Shown here: in pieces, positions 37,416 to 49,961 of the stretch
Layout: the number at the start of each line of letters is the position of its first letter
Position numbering within the stretch: the stretch's first letter is position 1
Assembly: GCA_036417435.1 (NCBI GenBank)
Contig: CM070903.1
Span: 56,148,001-56,212,000 of the forward strand
Reading direction: 5' to 3'
Length of the DNA: 64,000 nt
From: Inia geoffrensis
Lineage: Eukaryota > Chordata > Mammalia > Artiodactyla > Iniidae
Notes under the pieces: generated by a model
What the model was told of the DNA's origin: nothing
Seen by the model: the letters and a program-made list of their open reading frames with translations, nothing else
Databases searched by the model: none
Program-made: the position numbers and the translations under genes

Positions 37416-38950
37416 CTAATTTTAGAATAACATTCAGGGGAAAAATCATACACCCAAACTAAGAAAGGTTACCTGCTTTGTACACACAACTGTTTAGGAA
37501 TCAGAAAAAATTAAAATTCAAGAAAAATTCTGTGTAATTAACAAAATGAGTCTAAAGGGTCTTCATTTGGAAACCATGGAGTTGGAAGGGTTAGGTCAGT
37601 GAGCATTTGTCCATCATAACAGACTAATGTCCGTCATTCCCAGACCAACTTCCCAGAAAAATCAAGAAAAGCACCATCATCTTTTTGAGGTTTCCTGTGG
37701 GGGCAGTTTTCACCTTATCTAAGAGCCCCCTCCAGGACGGTCTAGATTCCCTAGAGTGCCTAAGGGTGAAGGAAGGATGCACTTTCAGACAGGCATAATA
37801 TTTAAATACTTTCAACGGTGAAACATGTCTGAACACGGCAAGAAAGAGCCACCCAGGTTGGAATAAGTCCCGATCGCCAGCAATCCTGCTCCAACAGCCT
37901 GTGACACCAAGTTCCCCTAGAATAGCATGGTTATCTTTCTCCAGGAGTTTGGGAATACAACCAAGGATAGGCTGAGAAAACCAACTGCTGTGTGATATTG
38001 AATTACTTCAATATGCCTTTATAACAATGAAAGGTCCATGCTGAAATCATTTTTGCAAAGTGACAGAAGCTTACACAATAGATGTGTGTTCAGAGAGACA
38101 ATGAAAAACTGTGGGGAACCTATGGCAATCATTTCCTAGGGCTCTTGCAGTAAGTCTGGGACCATGTGACTGAATGCTGACCAATGTACTACGGGCAGAA
38201 GTGTTTCCAATCCTCACACATACAGCCTTTTACTTGTGTGATCCTGTGCTCTCTCTTCCCCATCTATAGCAAACTTGGTGGCCACACATGGATGATCTGG
38301 CATCAGAAGATGGAAGGAACCTGGGTTCTTGAGCAGCTTGGGATGGTGGCCCCCTCTCCATCCTACCCCACATTGGACTCTGACACAAAGCAAAAATAAG
38401 CTTTGATGGTTTTAAGCCATCAAGATTTGGTGGTTGTGAGTCAGGACAGTGTCACTGTTATAACACAGGCCCTGTTAAGCTCACCCTATGAAACAGGGCC
38501 TAGTACTGGGCAGATAAGACAAGACATACTCATAAAGCCCATCAGCACAAATAGCAGACACATATTCATCTTGAGTCAGAATTAGGTTCCACACTGAGTT
38601 GTCTTGGAGCCTGTATTCCGATCTCTGAGGCCAGCAGCAAGTCACACAGCCTACAGAGGAGTAAGAGTGTGGTCAGAGTTTCCCATTGGGTGACAGGTGG
38701 AGGTGCCACTTTTTGTGACCACCCTCACCCCATTGATGGGGTGGAGGTTTCAGAAGTAGTTATGCAAATGTACAGGAAAGAACTCTTTCTGGTTCCAGAG
38801 TCAGCACCTCTCCTTTGCCAGCACCATGTCCTGGCTCGCACATGCTGTGGCCAGCCTCTCCTGCCTATCCTTAGGTCCTGGGCTTTTGTTCTGCTCCCAG
38901 ATCAGAATCCTACAGGAATGCCAGCATGTAATGTTACTAGAGACTGCTAT
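37416..38950. other. Intron E1-E2, unassigned part
   Basis: No exon or nameable repeat seen. Confidence 0.4.
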
Positions 38951-39352
38951 GGCTGCATTTTGTCCCTCCTCTCTTCCCCCTAGCCAAATTCATATGTTGA
39001 AGCCCCTAACCCCCAGTACCTCAGAATGCGAGTAAATTTGGAGACAGGGCCTTTAAAGAGGTGATTAAGTTAAACGAGGCCCTTAGGGTAGGCCCTAATC
39101 CAATCTGACTGATGTCCTTATAAGAAGAGGAAATACGGACACACAAAGAGACACAGGGATGGGTGTGTACAGAGAAGAGAAAATGTGAGGACCCAGCAAG
39201 TTGGCCACCTGCGAGCCAAGGAGAGAGGTCTTAGGCCCAGACTTGCCAGCAACTTGATCTTGGACCTCCAGCCTTCAGAAATGTGGGAAAAGAAATTTCT
39301 GTTGCTTAAGCCACGCAGTCTATTTTTTTTTTATCGCAGCCCTAGTCCATAA
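38951..39352 (+). mobile_element. MLT1-type LTR
   Basis: AAATTCATATGTTGAAGCCC, CCAATCTGACTGATGTCCTT, TTGGACCTCCAGCCTTCAGA and TTTCTGTTGCTTAAGCCACG give the complete MLT1 order. Third plus-strand MLT1-type LTR in the window. Confidence 0.82.
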
Positions 39353-40249
39353 TACTACAGTGACACACACTTAGCATCACTGAAAGCTTTAAGACACTGC
39401 TCTGTCTTACATGAGGAAACTCATTTTTGCCACAGTTGACTCTCCTTATGCAGGACCACTAAGGCGTCTCTAAGCTGGTGTCAAAATCCTCTGTACAGAG
39501 ATATATTCTACTTAGGCAGACAAAATGAATGTTTCAAATTGTACTTTTTCCACAGTTGTTCATGAAACTTCATGAGTGCCTACAGACAAGTAGAAAGTGC
39601 TACGGTTTAAGGGGCTTCTGTGTAACACAGGCCTAGAGAATGGCCACTAAACAATCAGCGCATTCCATGCAGAGTCAAGAAATCTTTAAAATGAAAGCTC
39701 CTTGAGTACATTTCTTAAGAAAAATGAAGCAGGTCAGGACCAGGGCAATATAGTAAGGAGTTCCTTTTCTTTCTTCCCCTTTTTCTTCTGAACCGTGAAA
39801 CACAATTTGAGGAAAGAAACCAAATGCAAACAAGAACAAAACCATTCTCTTTTAAAACTTGAAAAAGTTAAGGATTTAAATTGACAGTCAGTTCCATCAG
39901 TAATATTTTTCCCTTGCCATGTTGCTCGTCTATATCAGGGACATGAAAGATTTTCCTTAATTCTAATACATGCAATTCAGCTTTAAAGTGATTAACAAGA
40001 TATTTTGCTAACTAAATGCCATGTCTGAGTTTGAGCTGTTACTTCTTGAAGTCGCACTAAAATATTTTACTTAGAAATGAGAAGAGATTTAAACATATTC
40101 TTCTGGCAGAGACTCAGACAATAAAAGAAATTAAGTTGGATAGTACATGTAAATTAAGACCATGTGGCAAAGTTTGCTGTTACTGAGTTCAGAGGAGTGA
40201 ACAATATGGAAGGAAAAGATGATGGAATGTTACCAGGTACCTGAGGCCA

Positions 40250-40440
40250 TAGGCTGGGGGTGGGCAAACTATGGGCTATAGGCCCAGCCATGACCATTTA
40301 ATTTCTTATGGTCTATGGCTGCTTTCAAGCTACAATTGCAGAGTTGAGTAGCTACAGCAGAGACTCTATGTCCTGCAAAGCCAAAAATACCTACCATGTG
40401 ACCCCATACATCTAACCCTTCCACAGATGATCAAACCGAA
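40250..40440. mobile_element. hAT-type MER relic
   Basis: GGGTGGGCAAACTATGGGCT, GGTCTATGGCTGCTTTCAAG, CAGAGTTGAGTAGCTACAGC and CATGTGACC match a common MER1-group hAT consensus. Exact family not recalled. Confidence 0.6.
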
Positions 40441-42871
40441 GCAAACAAGCACATTTCGATAGAGTAAGGCATTTCGATACCTCATCCCCAAAAGCTCCTT
40501 CCACAGCACCTCGCTGGGTGTGTCCAGGGAGAGCAGAGCCAGGGGCACCCTGGCTCTGGGTCACTGAGAAGACTGCCACACATTTCAGCATTTCCTTGAA
40601 TACCCTGAGTTGGGAGGGGGATGTATATAGTCAGTGGCCCCAGAAGATTCAGGACGCAACTGACCAACTTGTTCTCGACCCAGTCTGGGGCCTTGCAGCA
40701 GGGCCTGACTTAGACAGCGGTCATGGCCGCCAGCCGGCCTTCAAGGAGCCATGATGTCACACTTCCTTTCCTGTGCGGACGAGGGCCAGGATCAAAGCCG
40801 GCCATCAAAGCTCCTCCCCTCCTTCCAGCAGTGAGTGCACTGTCACCTGCCTACCTCTAGCTCTGCTAATTATAACATTTGTAGGGAAACGAAAAAGCCC
40901 TAACACTCCATGAAAGTTTGGGAAGCCCCGTCTAGAAGAGCAGGCACAGCATCTTGCCAACATGAAGCGCTCAGATATCTGTTGAGCGAGTGAAACATAC
41001 AACTCGTGTACCAGCTGCTCATTCTTTCACCACCAACAGGCTTCCAGCCCGGCTCATACAGGATCAGTCCTCACCGCATGGAAGAGCAGCGGGCTGGGTG
41101 GCGGAGAATGAGTGAATGCGTTACCCAGTTTGCAGCTCTACCAAGGTTTTGCCTTGGCCTCTGAGTCTCTCTCCTGTCCTCCTGGTCCCTTCAGCTTCTC
41201 GGGTCCTGCTTCACAGGCCTCCTTCAGTTTCTATGGAGCTTCCCAGGGATTATGTGAAAGAGGACCTTGAACCTCATCTTTCCCTCAGGCAATATTTCCC
41301 TTAAGTTCTGGATTTTACCTGGTTTCCCCGTGATTGCTCAAAATCGTCTGCTTTGCTAGTATTTCCCCCTGGCATTCTCTTCAGTTTCCTTAAGATCCCA
41401 TCCTCTCCTAGCCCTAATGTCAGATTAAACCCTTGGATTTGACCGAGGCATTCTGATCCAATCTCCACTGGCACAGGGCACTCGCACCGAAAGGGTCTGC
41501 GTGGTGTTTGTGATGTTTTGTCAAGATATGCTCATCTTTCCTTTCTGGGTGTACCTGTTACAGTTATTATGAATCATTAACTAAAACTCATGAACAGCTT
41601 AATCCTCCCTTCAGCCCGCCCTTCTTTTTTCAGCCCCTTTGCAGCTCCTGCCTCGTCTTCAGTTCTTTCTTCTGCCAGCCCTAGCTGTTTGGATCTCCAG
41701 CTTCCTTTGCACTGAAATTATTATAATTGGTGAACAGCTCTACAACATTCAGATGTATCTGACAAGATGCAGACTCTCAGGGTTCAGTTTTACTTAGCTG
41801 GGTTTATTAATAGGCACAGGTTTGACGTTACCTGAAACGGGGTGGGGGGGGTTGTTTTTTTTTAACTGCGCAAGGAGACATTCGTTTTTGTTCCTCATGG
41901 AAGGAAGTAGGACAAATATCAAGGCCCAATGTTTTTGGCCTCCATCAAAAAAAAAAAAAAATTCTTTTACACACGGACTCAGAGCCTCTTAAGTAGACCA
42001 GAATTCACCCCTACAGTCAGTCCTACAGAGGAAAGTGCCAGTGAGTGAGAGCAAAGATAACTCAAAGCACACAGAGGACCAAATTTGGCTTGACATCCTC
42101 ATTAAAAAAATGACCCCCATGGGAGTTTTGTCTGAAGATGGGCTATGGGTAAGAGGCCAGTTCAGCTGAACATGGTAACTTTTTCTTTTAATTGTTTAAC
42201 AAACACGTTTAAAGCAAATTGCCAGTTGAACATCAGACTCAGAAATGCTTTTCCATGCTGACATACGGCATTGACTTAAGGGAACAGATCAGATGGATAA
42301 ATACAATCATAGCTAATTCCCTGTGTTTATAATTGTGCCTTTGATCTAGAGTGTGAAGTGCTTTGCCAACATCAGCTTACTGATCTTCCTCACCACCTTC
42401 TGTGACATGGATGGGGCTGCTTTCATCCCCTCACTTCACTGAGAAGCTAAGAAGCAAAATTTCTAAAATCATCAGCTTGTTATGATGAAGCTAAGAAGAG
42501 ATCCTGCAACCCAGGACTCCTGTTTAATTCAGTTTCCTGACTATCAAGACTCACCTGCTTCAACAGGGATTCATAAGCAGCTTAGCTCTCGGCTTCGGCC
42601 CCTCTCCAAACAAATGGCTACAGGTACAAGGCAGGGGGGATGTGGAAACTTCACTCTGATCTGACATTAATTTTAATGCCCAGCATCACATCTTTTAGTG
42701 CTTTTCCTCCACTGTTTAGCATTACCAGTCAGTGTCTTGAACGCTCAAGAAAGCAGCTTGTTGTAGGGAAACCCAGACAGTATACACAGTCCTTGTCCAC
42801 ATACTTATTCTTTTTTGGTGTTATCTTGAGTCTTGTATGCAAGCAGAAGCTGCTCAAAAAGAATTTTATAA
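40441..42871. other. Intron E1-E2, unassigned
   Basis: No exon. It contains short homopolymers (A-run 41947-41962) and possible MIR-like text at 42360-42480; otherwise nothing recognised. Confidence 0.4.
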
Positions 42872-42872
42872 G

Positions 42873-43076
42873 GGCTTCCCTGGTGGCGCAGTGGTTGAGA
42901 GTCCGCCTGCCGGTGCAGGGGACACGGGTTCGTGCCCCGGTCCGGGAAGATCCCACATGCCACGGAGCGGCTAGGCCCGTGAGCCATGGCTGCTGTGCCT
43001 GCGCATCTGGAGCCTGTGCTCCGCAGCGGGAGAGGCCACAACGGTGAGAGGCCCGCGTACCGCAAAAAAAAAAAAA
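42873..43076 (+). mobile_element. CHR-type SINE with perfect TSD
   Basis: GGCTTCCCTGGTGGCGCAGT to CGCGTACCGC plus A-run. The exact direct repeat AAAAAGAATTTTATAAG flanks it. It lies 230 bp downstream of the exon E1 donor and is among the least diverged copies here. Confidence 0.96.
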
Positions 43077-43305
43077 AAAAAGAATTTTATAAGAAAATCA
43101 TAAAAAACTGAGAATAATCGTGTAGAGGTATTCTTTTATATTAATAGTGCTGAGCTTACTAGAAAGATTCTAGTGTTGGGTTAGATTGGCTGTTTCTTTA
43201 GTAATAGTCCAACAAGGGTCATAAAAGCAGCCAAACACAGTGGGTTGTGTTCAGTTAAGGATTCTAAAATATGCAACTGTTGCTCATCAAAATAATTGTA
43301 AATAC

Positions 43306-43421
43306 CTACATTTTTCTATTTCATCATCTTTCTCTGAAAGCTTTCTTTCAATTTCTGCTTTAGTTTCTGAGAGTTCAAGCTGCAGACGAAGAATCTTGCT
43401 TTCGTTGCGTTCCAGAGCTCC
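43306..43421 (-). pseudogene. MYH15: MYH15 exon E1, intact
   Basis: 116 bp, acceptor atatttcag, donor gtattt. It reads [18 protein letters not shown], then [20 protein letters not shown], with no lesion. The EHEEGK-type segment of other myosins is ERNESK here, a MYH15-like feature. It ends in phase 2 (AG) and joins exon E2 as an arginine codon. E1 (116) plus E2 (193) equals 309 bp, the size of a single exon in other sarcomeric MYH genes, so the intron between them is extra or was lost elsewhere. Confidence 0.9.
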
Positions 43422-45691
43422 CTGAAATATATAAATAAAAAGCATTAAATTCAGCCCACTTTTGGACAAAAGTATTTTTTTCTCTAAACGTGTATCATTA
43501 ATGGAGCTCTCTTTAGAATTGCCAGGAATAATCTAAGGTCAAATCACATCCCTGAAGATTGGAACAGGATGAGAGACAAGTGATTACTTTTGTTTGTCAC
43601 GTCACCTATAGATCTGATGTTCTGAGGGCTTTCAGCTGTAGTTCAAGAACTGGAATCTAAAGCATTTTTAAAATAGACATTTTCAATCTTGTCTGTGACT
43701 ATATTTCAATTTTTAAATTTATTACCCTTGACTCTTTCTAATGTTTCCATCGTTGGGATGAATCAATAAAAGCATCAAAACTAAAACAAGGAAGGTGATA
43801 ACTCCTACCTGGAAACTTTTCTTTCTTTCTGGACATCACAGGGGGATAAGAAAAAAGTTGAAAGCATTCAGAGAGCAAGAAACAGGACAGCGCTCAAATA
43901 AAGGGATTTATGACGTACCTGACACATAATGCTTGGTGTGAGCCATTATCACCATAATTACTACTATTATCTCAAATGGATTGCTTTGACAGGCAGGGAG
44001 ATTTCCCGCCCCTTTGAGTATTTAAATATAAGCAAGGCAAATACTGCCAGGGATGTTATAAAGGTGTTTCAAGTTTGAAAGTGTAGGTTTGATTAAATCT
44101 TTAAAGCCTATTCCAAAGATAAAATTCATATAGAGGAAATAAACAGAACACTGGAGGATACTGAGGACGATGTTTATAAAGGGCACAAGGGGTGACCACC
44201 ATCTATTGGTCAGTTAACCATTGGCAGACAGTCCTGGGCAAACGCAACTTTTCTAGCCTCTTCTGAGGAGTGCTTAGCACATAGCATCAAAAGTAAAAGG
44301 TAAAACTGAATAGCAATTTCAAAATAAGAAAGATGTTGGGACTTTAATATGGCTTAGAGCCTTGCTGCTGTTCTCTCAATACTAACTTCAATATAAAAGA
44401 AAATAAATAAAAAACAAATGCTGGTATAGCAATTTCCTCCGAGGGAATGATGCCCTTCCTTCAGGGGGAAGCTGTCACCTCTAACCCTTTTGAATGCACT
44501 GAGAAAGTGAAGCTTTGAAGGTGACCTGGGATAATTTGAGTTTTGTGACTTCAAAAATAATCTGATAACGTTTTTCATAAAGGCTCACTCGGGAAAAGAA
44601 ATAACCCAGTTTTACAAATACATGTCCAAGCTGATGAAGTATTTATGGATGCAGCTGAAGACAAAACTTGAGAAAATGCGAATAGAATATAATGCCATCT
44701 AGTGCTACTGAATGGTATGAGCGCTGTGGCCTGAGTCGTCTCACCTTCAACGGGCGGCTCAATTTAATGTACAAAGATGTCTATACGTTATATAGGACTA
44801 AAGTTGCCCCACCCAATCACAGCTCTCATTGGCTTCTCATGTTGCTTGAAATTTCCACCATAAAAGTTACTTCTCTGGGTTAAGGTGGTGGCTTTAGAAA
44901 GTCCCTAGCCAGGGTGGCCAGAGAACTGACGGGGAACAAAAGGAACAAGTGAATGAGACAAAGTTCACCCACTTTACGAGGACCGGCCTTGTTAGGGGAC
45001 ACCACCCTGCCAACTGAAAGGATTCACATAAAATGTAGAGGCCTCAGAAAACAATTTGCATAAAAAGACAAGAGCTGTGTCAAGAGCGGTCCACTTGGCA
45101 CAGCTTCCGTCTGGTAGATTTCTTACAGAAATGTGGTGGTGAGATAAATTGATCGGACATTGCTTGACTCAGAGCAATCCTCTGGGGTCTAATTTTTTTG
45201 TTATCACACCTTTCAAAAGGCCCGTGCCTGAAATGGACTTGCTGTGCCTTTTAAAAATTATTGTCTCTGTTGGAGGGTGAGTGGGTGAGGGATGCATTTT
45301 TAATGTGCCTGGGTGCTTAGTCAAAGGGTAGGTCTAGAAAATGAAATTCAGTTGTGAGAAAAGAGGCTTTGTAGGCCTTGTTGACTACCTAATGACCGTG
45401 ACAGGATAACTTCCTTCTGAGTTCACCCTCTTAGGCAAAAAGATTTTCTCAGGGGTCCTTTCAATCACTAGCACACACCTAGGGATAAAGTCAGAGATTT
45501 TTCCTGAACTTTTAATCCATAACACTGAAAACACTCCTGTCAAACAACCCACACAAAGATGAGATTTCAGCAACAAATGTTTGAGAACATCGCTTTGAAT
45601 TCATTTTTAAAACTACCTAAAGTTTTTGCCAAAAAAAAAAAAAGTTCCAACTGATTTTATTTAAAGAGAGGGGCAGGTATGAGGATATTTA

Positions 45692-45975
45692 GTTATTCAA
45701 CATTCAACAAATATTTATTGAACCGCTACTGTATGCCAGGCAATGTTCTAGTCCAGTGCTTCTCAAATGTTAGGGTAAATATGAACCACCCAGGGATCTT
45801 GTTAAAATTCAAATTCTGATCCAACAGAGCTGGGGAGAGGCTGAGAGTCTGAATTTCTAACAAGCTCCCCGGTGATGCCCATGCAACCAGTCCACAGGCC
45901 ACGTTTAGAGTAGTGAGGGTCTAGGTACTGGGGATAAATTAGCGAACAAGATAGACATGGTTCTTGTTTTCTGTA
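45692..45975 (+). mobile_element. L2 relic split by a hAT element
   Basis: L2 3' text (ATTCAACAAATATTTATTGA ... GGCAATGTTCTA) resumes as GGTACTGGGGATAAATTAGC after an interruption at about 45754-45917. The interruption starts CAGTGCTTCTCAAATG and has MER20-like text (AATTTCTAACAAGCTCCCCG). Confidence 0.7.
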
Positions 45976-46011
45976 TAATCAAGAGATTTGCATACACGAT
46001 TGTTTATCCTG

Positions 46012-46140
46012 TTCCCCTAGCCTCGATTTCCTCATTTGTACAATGAGGACAATAGTTTGCTAGTGTGATTACATAAAACGGTGCATACAAAGAGCCAGGC
46101 ATAGTGCCTAGCATGCAGTTAACCCCTGAATAAGGGTCAA
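46012..46140 (+). mobile_element. MIR relic
   Basis: TTTCCTCATTTGTACAATGA, then AGCCAGGCATAGTGCCTAGC: the core-to-3' part of MIR. It begins about 100 bp downstream of the exon D donor. Confidence 0.7.
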
Positions 46141-46237
46141 GCGTTGTAAATGTGTTCTTGCTGTTGTTGTGACTAGAATGCAGGTCTTCTGCACTGTCAC
46201 AGTGATGGAAGCCTGCTTTGCTCCCTGGAGGTAATAC

Positions 46238-46362
46238 CTCGGCCTCTTTCGACATCATTTGGACTTCAGTCTTTTCTTGTTCAATCTACTTTTTGACCTC
46301 TTCCATTTCACTTAAGTTCTTCTTTCCTTCTTTCATCTGATTTTTCAGATTAGAAATCTCTT
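46238..46362 (-). pseudogene. MYH15: MYH15 exon D with premature stop
   Basis: 125 bp, the canonical size for this rod exon. The acceptor is ccctctccag and the donor gtatta. With one base from exon C it reads EEISNLKNQMKEGKKNL, then SEMEEVKK, a stop, and IEQEKTEVQ. The stop is TAG at 46288-46286. Many family members have glutamine here, and human MYH15 may have leucine; either could reach TAG by one change. Except for the stop the frame is undamaged and ends in phase 0 at EAE. Confidence 0.9.
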
Positions 46363-47204
46363 CTGGAGAGGGATGAAAAACAAAGTTAGTGAAAAGAACC
46401 AGTCTCAGATCCATGATATCAGCCAAAAGAGACTGTTCCCAGAGGCCCACTGGGACCCTGGTCATGCCATCCTTGGTAACTTGATGGCAAGGCCACCGCT
46501 GGCACGTATGGGACGTTTGTTTGAATTAGAAAAAAGAATCCCCTCTTCAAAGTATTCTTTTGGCATCTGCCACAAAGTTGCCTACAACAACTGGTGAGGA
46601 TGGTGTTTCTTAGAGTATTGTGCATCATTGAACAACCTGTGTGACTGTACATGGCGGTCCTGCTTGTCAGAGCCATGCCAGATATTGCCCGGTGGGGCTC
46701 TAGGACCCAGACCTGGAATCACTATTCCAGTGGAAGAGCTCAGCTATCAACACTGGTGGTGGCCACCGTGTCAGCTGTTGCTCAACACCAGAATGGGAAC
46801 TTACAGCATAAGCTGGGTCACTGTCTGCCAGAAGCCAATGCGTGAACCCTCTGATGAACACAAGTCTCTGAAAGAGCAAGGCAGCCAGAAGTGACAAAAC
46901 CTCCAGCACCTGACACTGTTACTGTCAGTTCCGCCTGTTCATGAACGAAGCCTCTGCAACCTAAGAGGCGTGGAGCAGGGCCAAGTGCTCTGAGAATTAC
47001 CCACAGTCCAGAGGCAGTGGAAGGAATTCAAGAGCTTGACCGCTCCTCTGGCTCTGAGATCCCCGGCTAGGATAGGCTGTGACAAGAATTTTTTAGTTAC
47101 AAAAACAAACCCATGAGATGGCAATTCTCGTGTGAATAATAAATCCTTCTCTGATAAAGCCTCTCTAGAAGAAGGGCTCCCAGGAGAAAACTGAAGGCAG
47201 TGGT

Positions 47205-47460
47205 TCTCTACTGCGACCATACCTTAGAATCACTCAGAGAGCTTTTGAAAAAGACTTCTTCCCAGGCTCCAGCCCAGAGCAAGTACGGTCCCCCCACGAA
47301 CAGCACCAGCTTCACTTGGGGACTTGTTACAAATACAAACTGTTAGACCCCCTCCTAGACTTACTGGATCAGAAACTCTTGACGGTGAGACCCAGCCAGC
47401 CGTGTTTTAACAAGCCCTCCAGGTGGTTCAGATGCCATGAAAGTTTTCTAACTGTTCCAG
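47205..47460. mobile_element. MER20-like hAT relic(s)
   Basis: CAGTGGTTCTCTACTGCGAC, ATCAGAAACTCTTGACGGTG and GTTTTAACAAGCCCTCCAGG match MER20. The length and repeated motifs suggest two overlapping or nested copies. Confidence 0.6.
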
Positions 47461-47639
47461 CACCTCTCACAGGCCCAGTCAGTGACCTGCTCGTGGACTA
47501 GGTAGGTCAACAGAGAAAGCAAGTTTCATTTACGCCTCCAATAGTAATGAACTTACTCCCAGGGCATCTCAGGGTTGTAATGCACATCACTGTTGGTGCT
47601 GGTATAAGTTGGCAGCCTCTTTGAAGGGCTGCTGGGCAA

Positions 47640-47790
47640 TATCTCAGAATCTGAAAATTCACTCCTTTAATCCTGCAATTTCATTTCTAGGAATCTACCC
47701 TACTGAAATATCTGTACACATCCCCAATGCACACGGATGTACAATATAGGATTATTTATAATTGTGAAAAATTTTATCTAAAATTAATAA
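47640..47790 (+). mobile_element. Old L1 (L1M-type) 3' fragment
   Basis: CCTGCAATTTCATTTCTAGG, AATCTACCCTACTGAAATAT and GGATTATTTATAATTGTGAA match the end of ORF2 in old mammalian L1. Confidence 0.65.
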
Positions 47791-47889
47791 GGTCTAGTTA
47801 AACGTGTTAGTCAGCCTTATCATAAAACACTGTGTCGCTAATAAGAGTCACTTGGTAGGGCTCCAGCTACAGGCACATGGGAGGCGGCA

Positions 47890-48118
47890 GAGCCCATGGT
47901 TAAGTGTGTATATGCCGGAATCAAGCTGGCTGGGCTCAAACCCCAGATCTGCTACTTATCAGGTGCGAATTTGGCCAAGTTTTTAACCTTAAATGACTCA
48001 ATCTAATCTGCATGTTACAGATAAACTAACACATAAGGCTCTTCTGAGACTTAAACAATGAATAGTTATATATAGAACAGTGCCTGGCACATAGTATGGG
48101 CTATAGAAATATTTGTTA
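47890..48118 (+). mobile_element. MIR, nearly complete
   Basis: GGTTAAGTGTGTATATGCCG, CTACTTATCAGGTGCGAATT, CAGTGCCTGGCACATAGTAT in MIR order. Confidence 0.8.
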
Positions 48119-48479
48119 AATTAGAAAATAAGTTAATAAATGGAAAAATAAAAGGTATAGAATAATGTGTAATTTAAGTAAAAAATACCTGCACGCATAT
48201 TATGCAGGTTATGGATATAAAGAAATTCTTAATAGGCTTCCTTTATGGACAGGAACTGGGGCTAAAGCTAGGAAAGTACTCTTATGTTTAGAACTCCTTT
48301 AATGAAAATAGTATCTGTAGTTTAAAAAAAAAGACAAAATCCAAAGTTAGTATTCAAAACGGAAAAGTTAAGACCCAAGCGAGGCCAGGACGATGCTGAG
48401 GTTTCTGCGCATCGAGGCAGCCTTGCCCCTGGCGCAGGGCCCTCTCGGGGCCCCTGCTCCGGTTCCCAGGGCAACGTAC

Positions 48480-48832
48480 CCGTCAGGTTCTTGTTCTCCC
48501 TCCGGAGGGTCCGCTGGCTCGCGGCGCTCTCCTTGTAGGTGTGCCTGAGCTCGAGGAGCTGGGCGCTGAGGGTCCGGGCCTCCTCTGCGGGGCGTCCGGT
48601 ATCGATGGCCTGAGGCTACTCGCGCTCCCGCTTCCAGCCGTCCAGGCGCTGGTCGAAGTGCTGCTGCCACCGGTCCAGCGCAGCGGCCGCGCGGTGCGCC
48701 TTCCCACGATGCAACAGGGTGTCCTCGAGCTCAAGCTGCGGTCAGAGCCTGGCCCTCTCCAGGGAGGCCCTTCTGGCATGGGCCACCCCCATGGCTTCGG
48801 CAGCCTCCTGCGACAGAATTGCCAGCTTCCTC
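48480..48832 (-). pseudogene. MYH15: MYH15 exon C, fused and GC-rich, two stops
   Basis: 353 bp, acceptor ttctcag, donor gtacgt. It starts RKLAILSQEAAEAMGVAHA and ends with TLRRENKNL. It covers what I recall as two exons (184 and 166 bp) in typical sarcomeric MYH genes, plus one codon. Stops: TGA at 48744-48742 (after RASLERARL) and TAG at 48618-48616 (after GWKRERE). Around AIDTGRP the frame looks locally shifted and then restored, which accounts for the extra codon. The exon and its flank (48400-48800) are strongly GC- and CpG-rich, unlike every other exon here. Many substitutions at core heptad positions show relaxed constraint. Confidence 0.85.
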
Positions 48833-49961
48833 CTGAGAAGGGGAGGTCCAAAGGGCAAGTGAAGCCACAACCCTCAGAGAGCTCGTGCAGTGTGTCCTTA
48901 TTAAACACAGCACTCGGGTACAAATGGGGGGTGGGGGGGCTCCTGAGGGTGGCTTCATAGTGTGAAGGGGAAGCAGCTTGTGCCTGACAATGACCTCCTT
49001 GTGCCTGTGGAAGCCAGATGTCTGCTGACCACCACACTCTGGCTTCTGTGTCCACATGTCCTTTATTCCCCTCCCCCCACCCTTTGCCAACCTGGACTTG
49101 ACACTCAGAACCTCCGAATCCCTGTAAGCATCTGCTTCCCCTGAACCTTAAGTAAGCAATACAGACTTTATCGAAGACTTCATAAGAAATGGGAGAAAGA
49201 GGAAGATGGTACTGAACACCCAACTGGAAGCAACCGTTAAAAGTCTTGGGGCACGTCTAGTCTCTAAAGAGCTCCTTGGCTTTATTGCTTCCAAGGAGCA
49301 TTCTTTGGCTGTCTCCTGCTCAGTCTCCCCCTCTCATCATGGGACTCCTAAACATGCCCGAGTATCTTTTCTCTGAATTTCTTCTCCATCTCAGCTCCTC
49401 CTCCCAAATTTATATACCCACATCCATCTCAGCGTTATGCTCACTTATCAGGTCCTACTGCTGTCGGGGGTACTTTAGCCCCTGTCTGTCCTCCCTCCAG
49501 AATCCTCTGAGATGCAGTGGCTTATTAAAATGCTTCCTCTACCGTCCTTACAATGCTCGTACGCTTCCTTATGGGTGCAAAGTGTTCTCTTGCTTCCATC
49601 TCCTGCAGGGACACTGGCAGTCCCATTCTTACTCATTCATCACACCTCTTAGATGAAAGGCACTGCATGTACCAAAGCTTTTTCCAATCTCCAGTTATTA
49701 AACAGAAAAAGATCCTCAGGAATTAACATGTTCCACACAGCAGCCCAACAGAGCAGTGTGCTCATAAAGCCCCCTTTTGGTGGAATCCTGCAAAAACCAG
49801 CCTGTGCTCAGTGTCTAAGAAAGACCTGGGCTCTAACAACTACTCCTTGCTCACTGGCTTTCTAACCATAGTCACTTCACATCTTTGCTTCATTTTTCTT
49901 AACTGGTAAGAAGAGATTCTGTTGTACCACATGGTGACTATCATTAAAAATGCTGTATTGT
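48833..49961. other. Intron B-C, unassigned part
   Basis: No exon or clearly nameable repeat. Confidence 0.4.

Noticed and set aside
48483..49223. 246-codon minus-strand open frame over exon C
   Set aside because: It is in a different frame from the myosin reading and is open because of high GC content.
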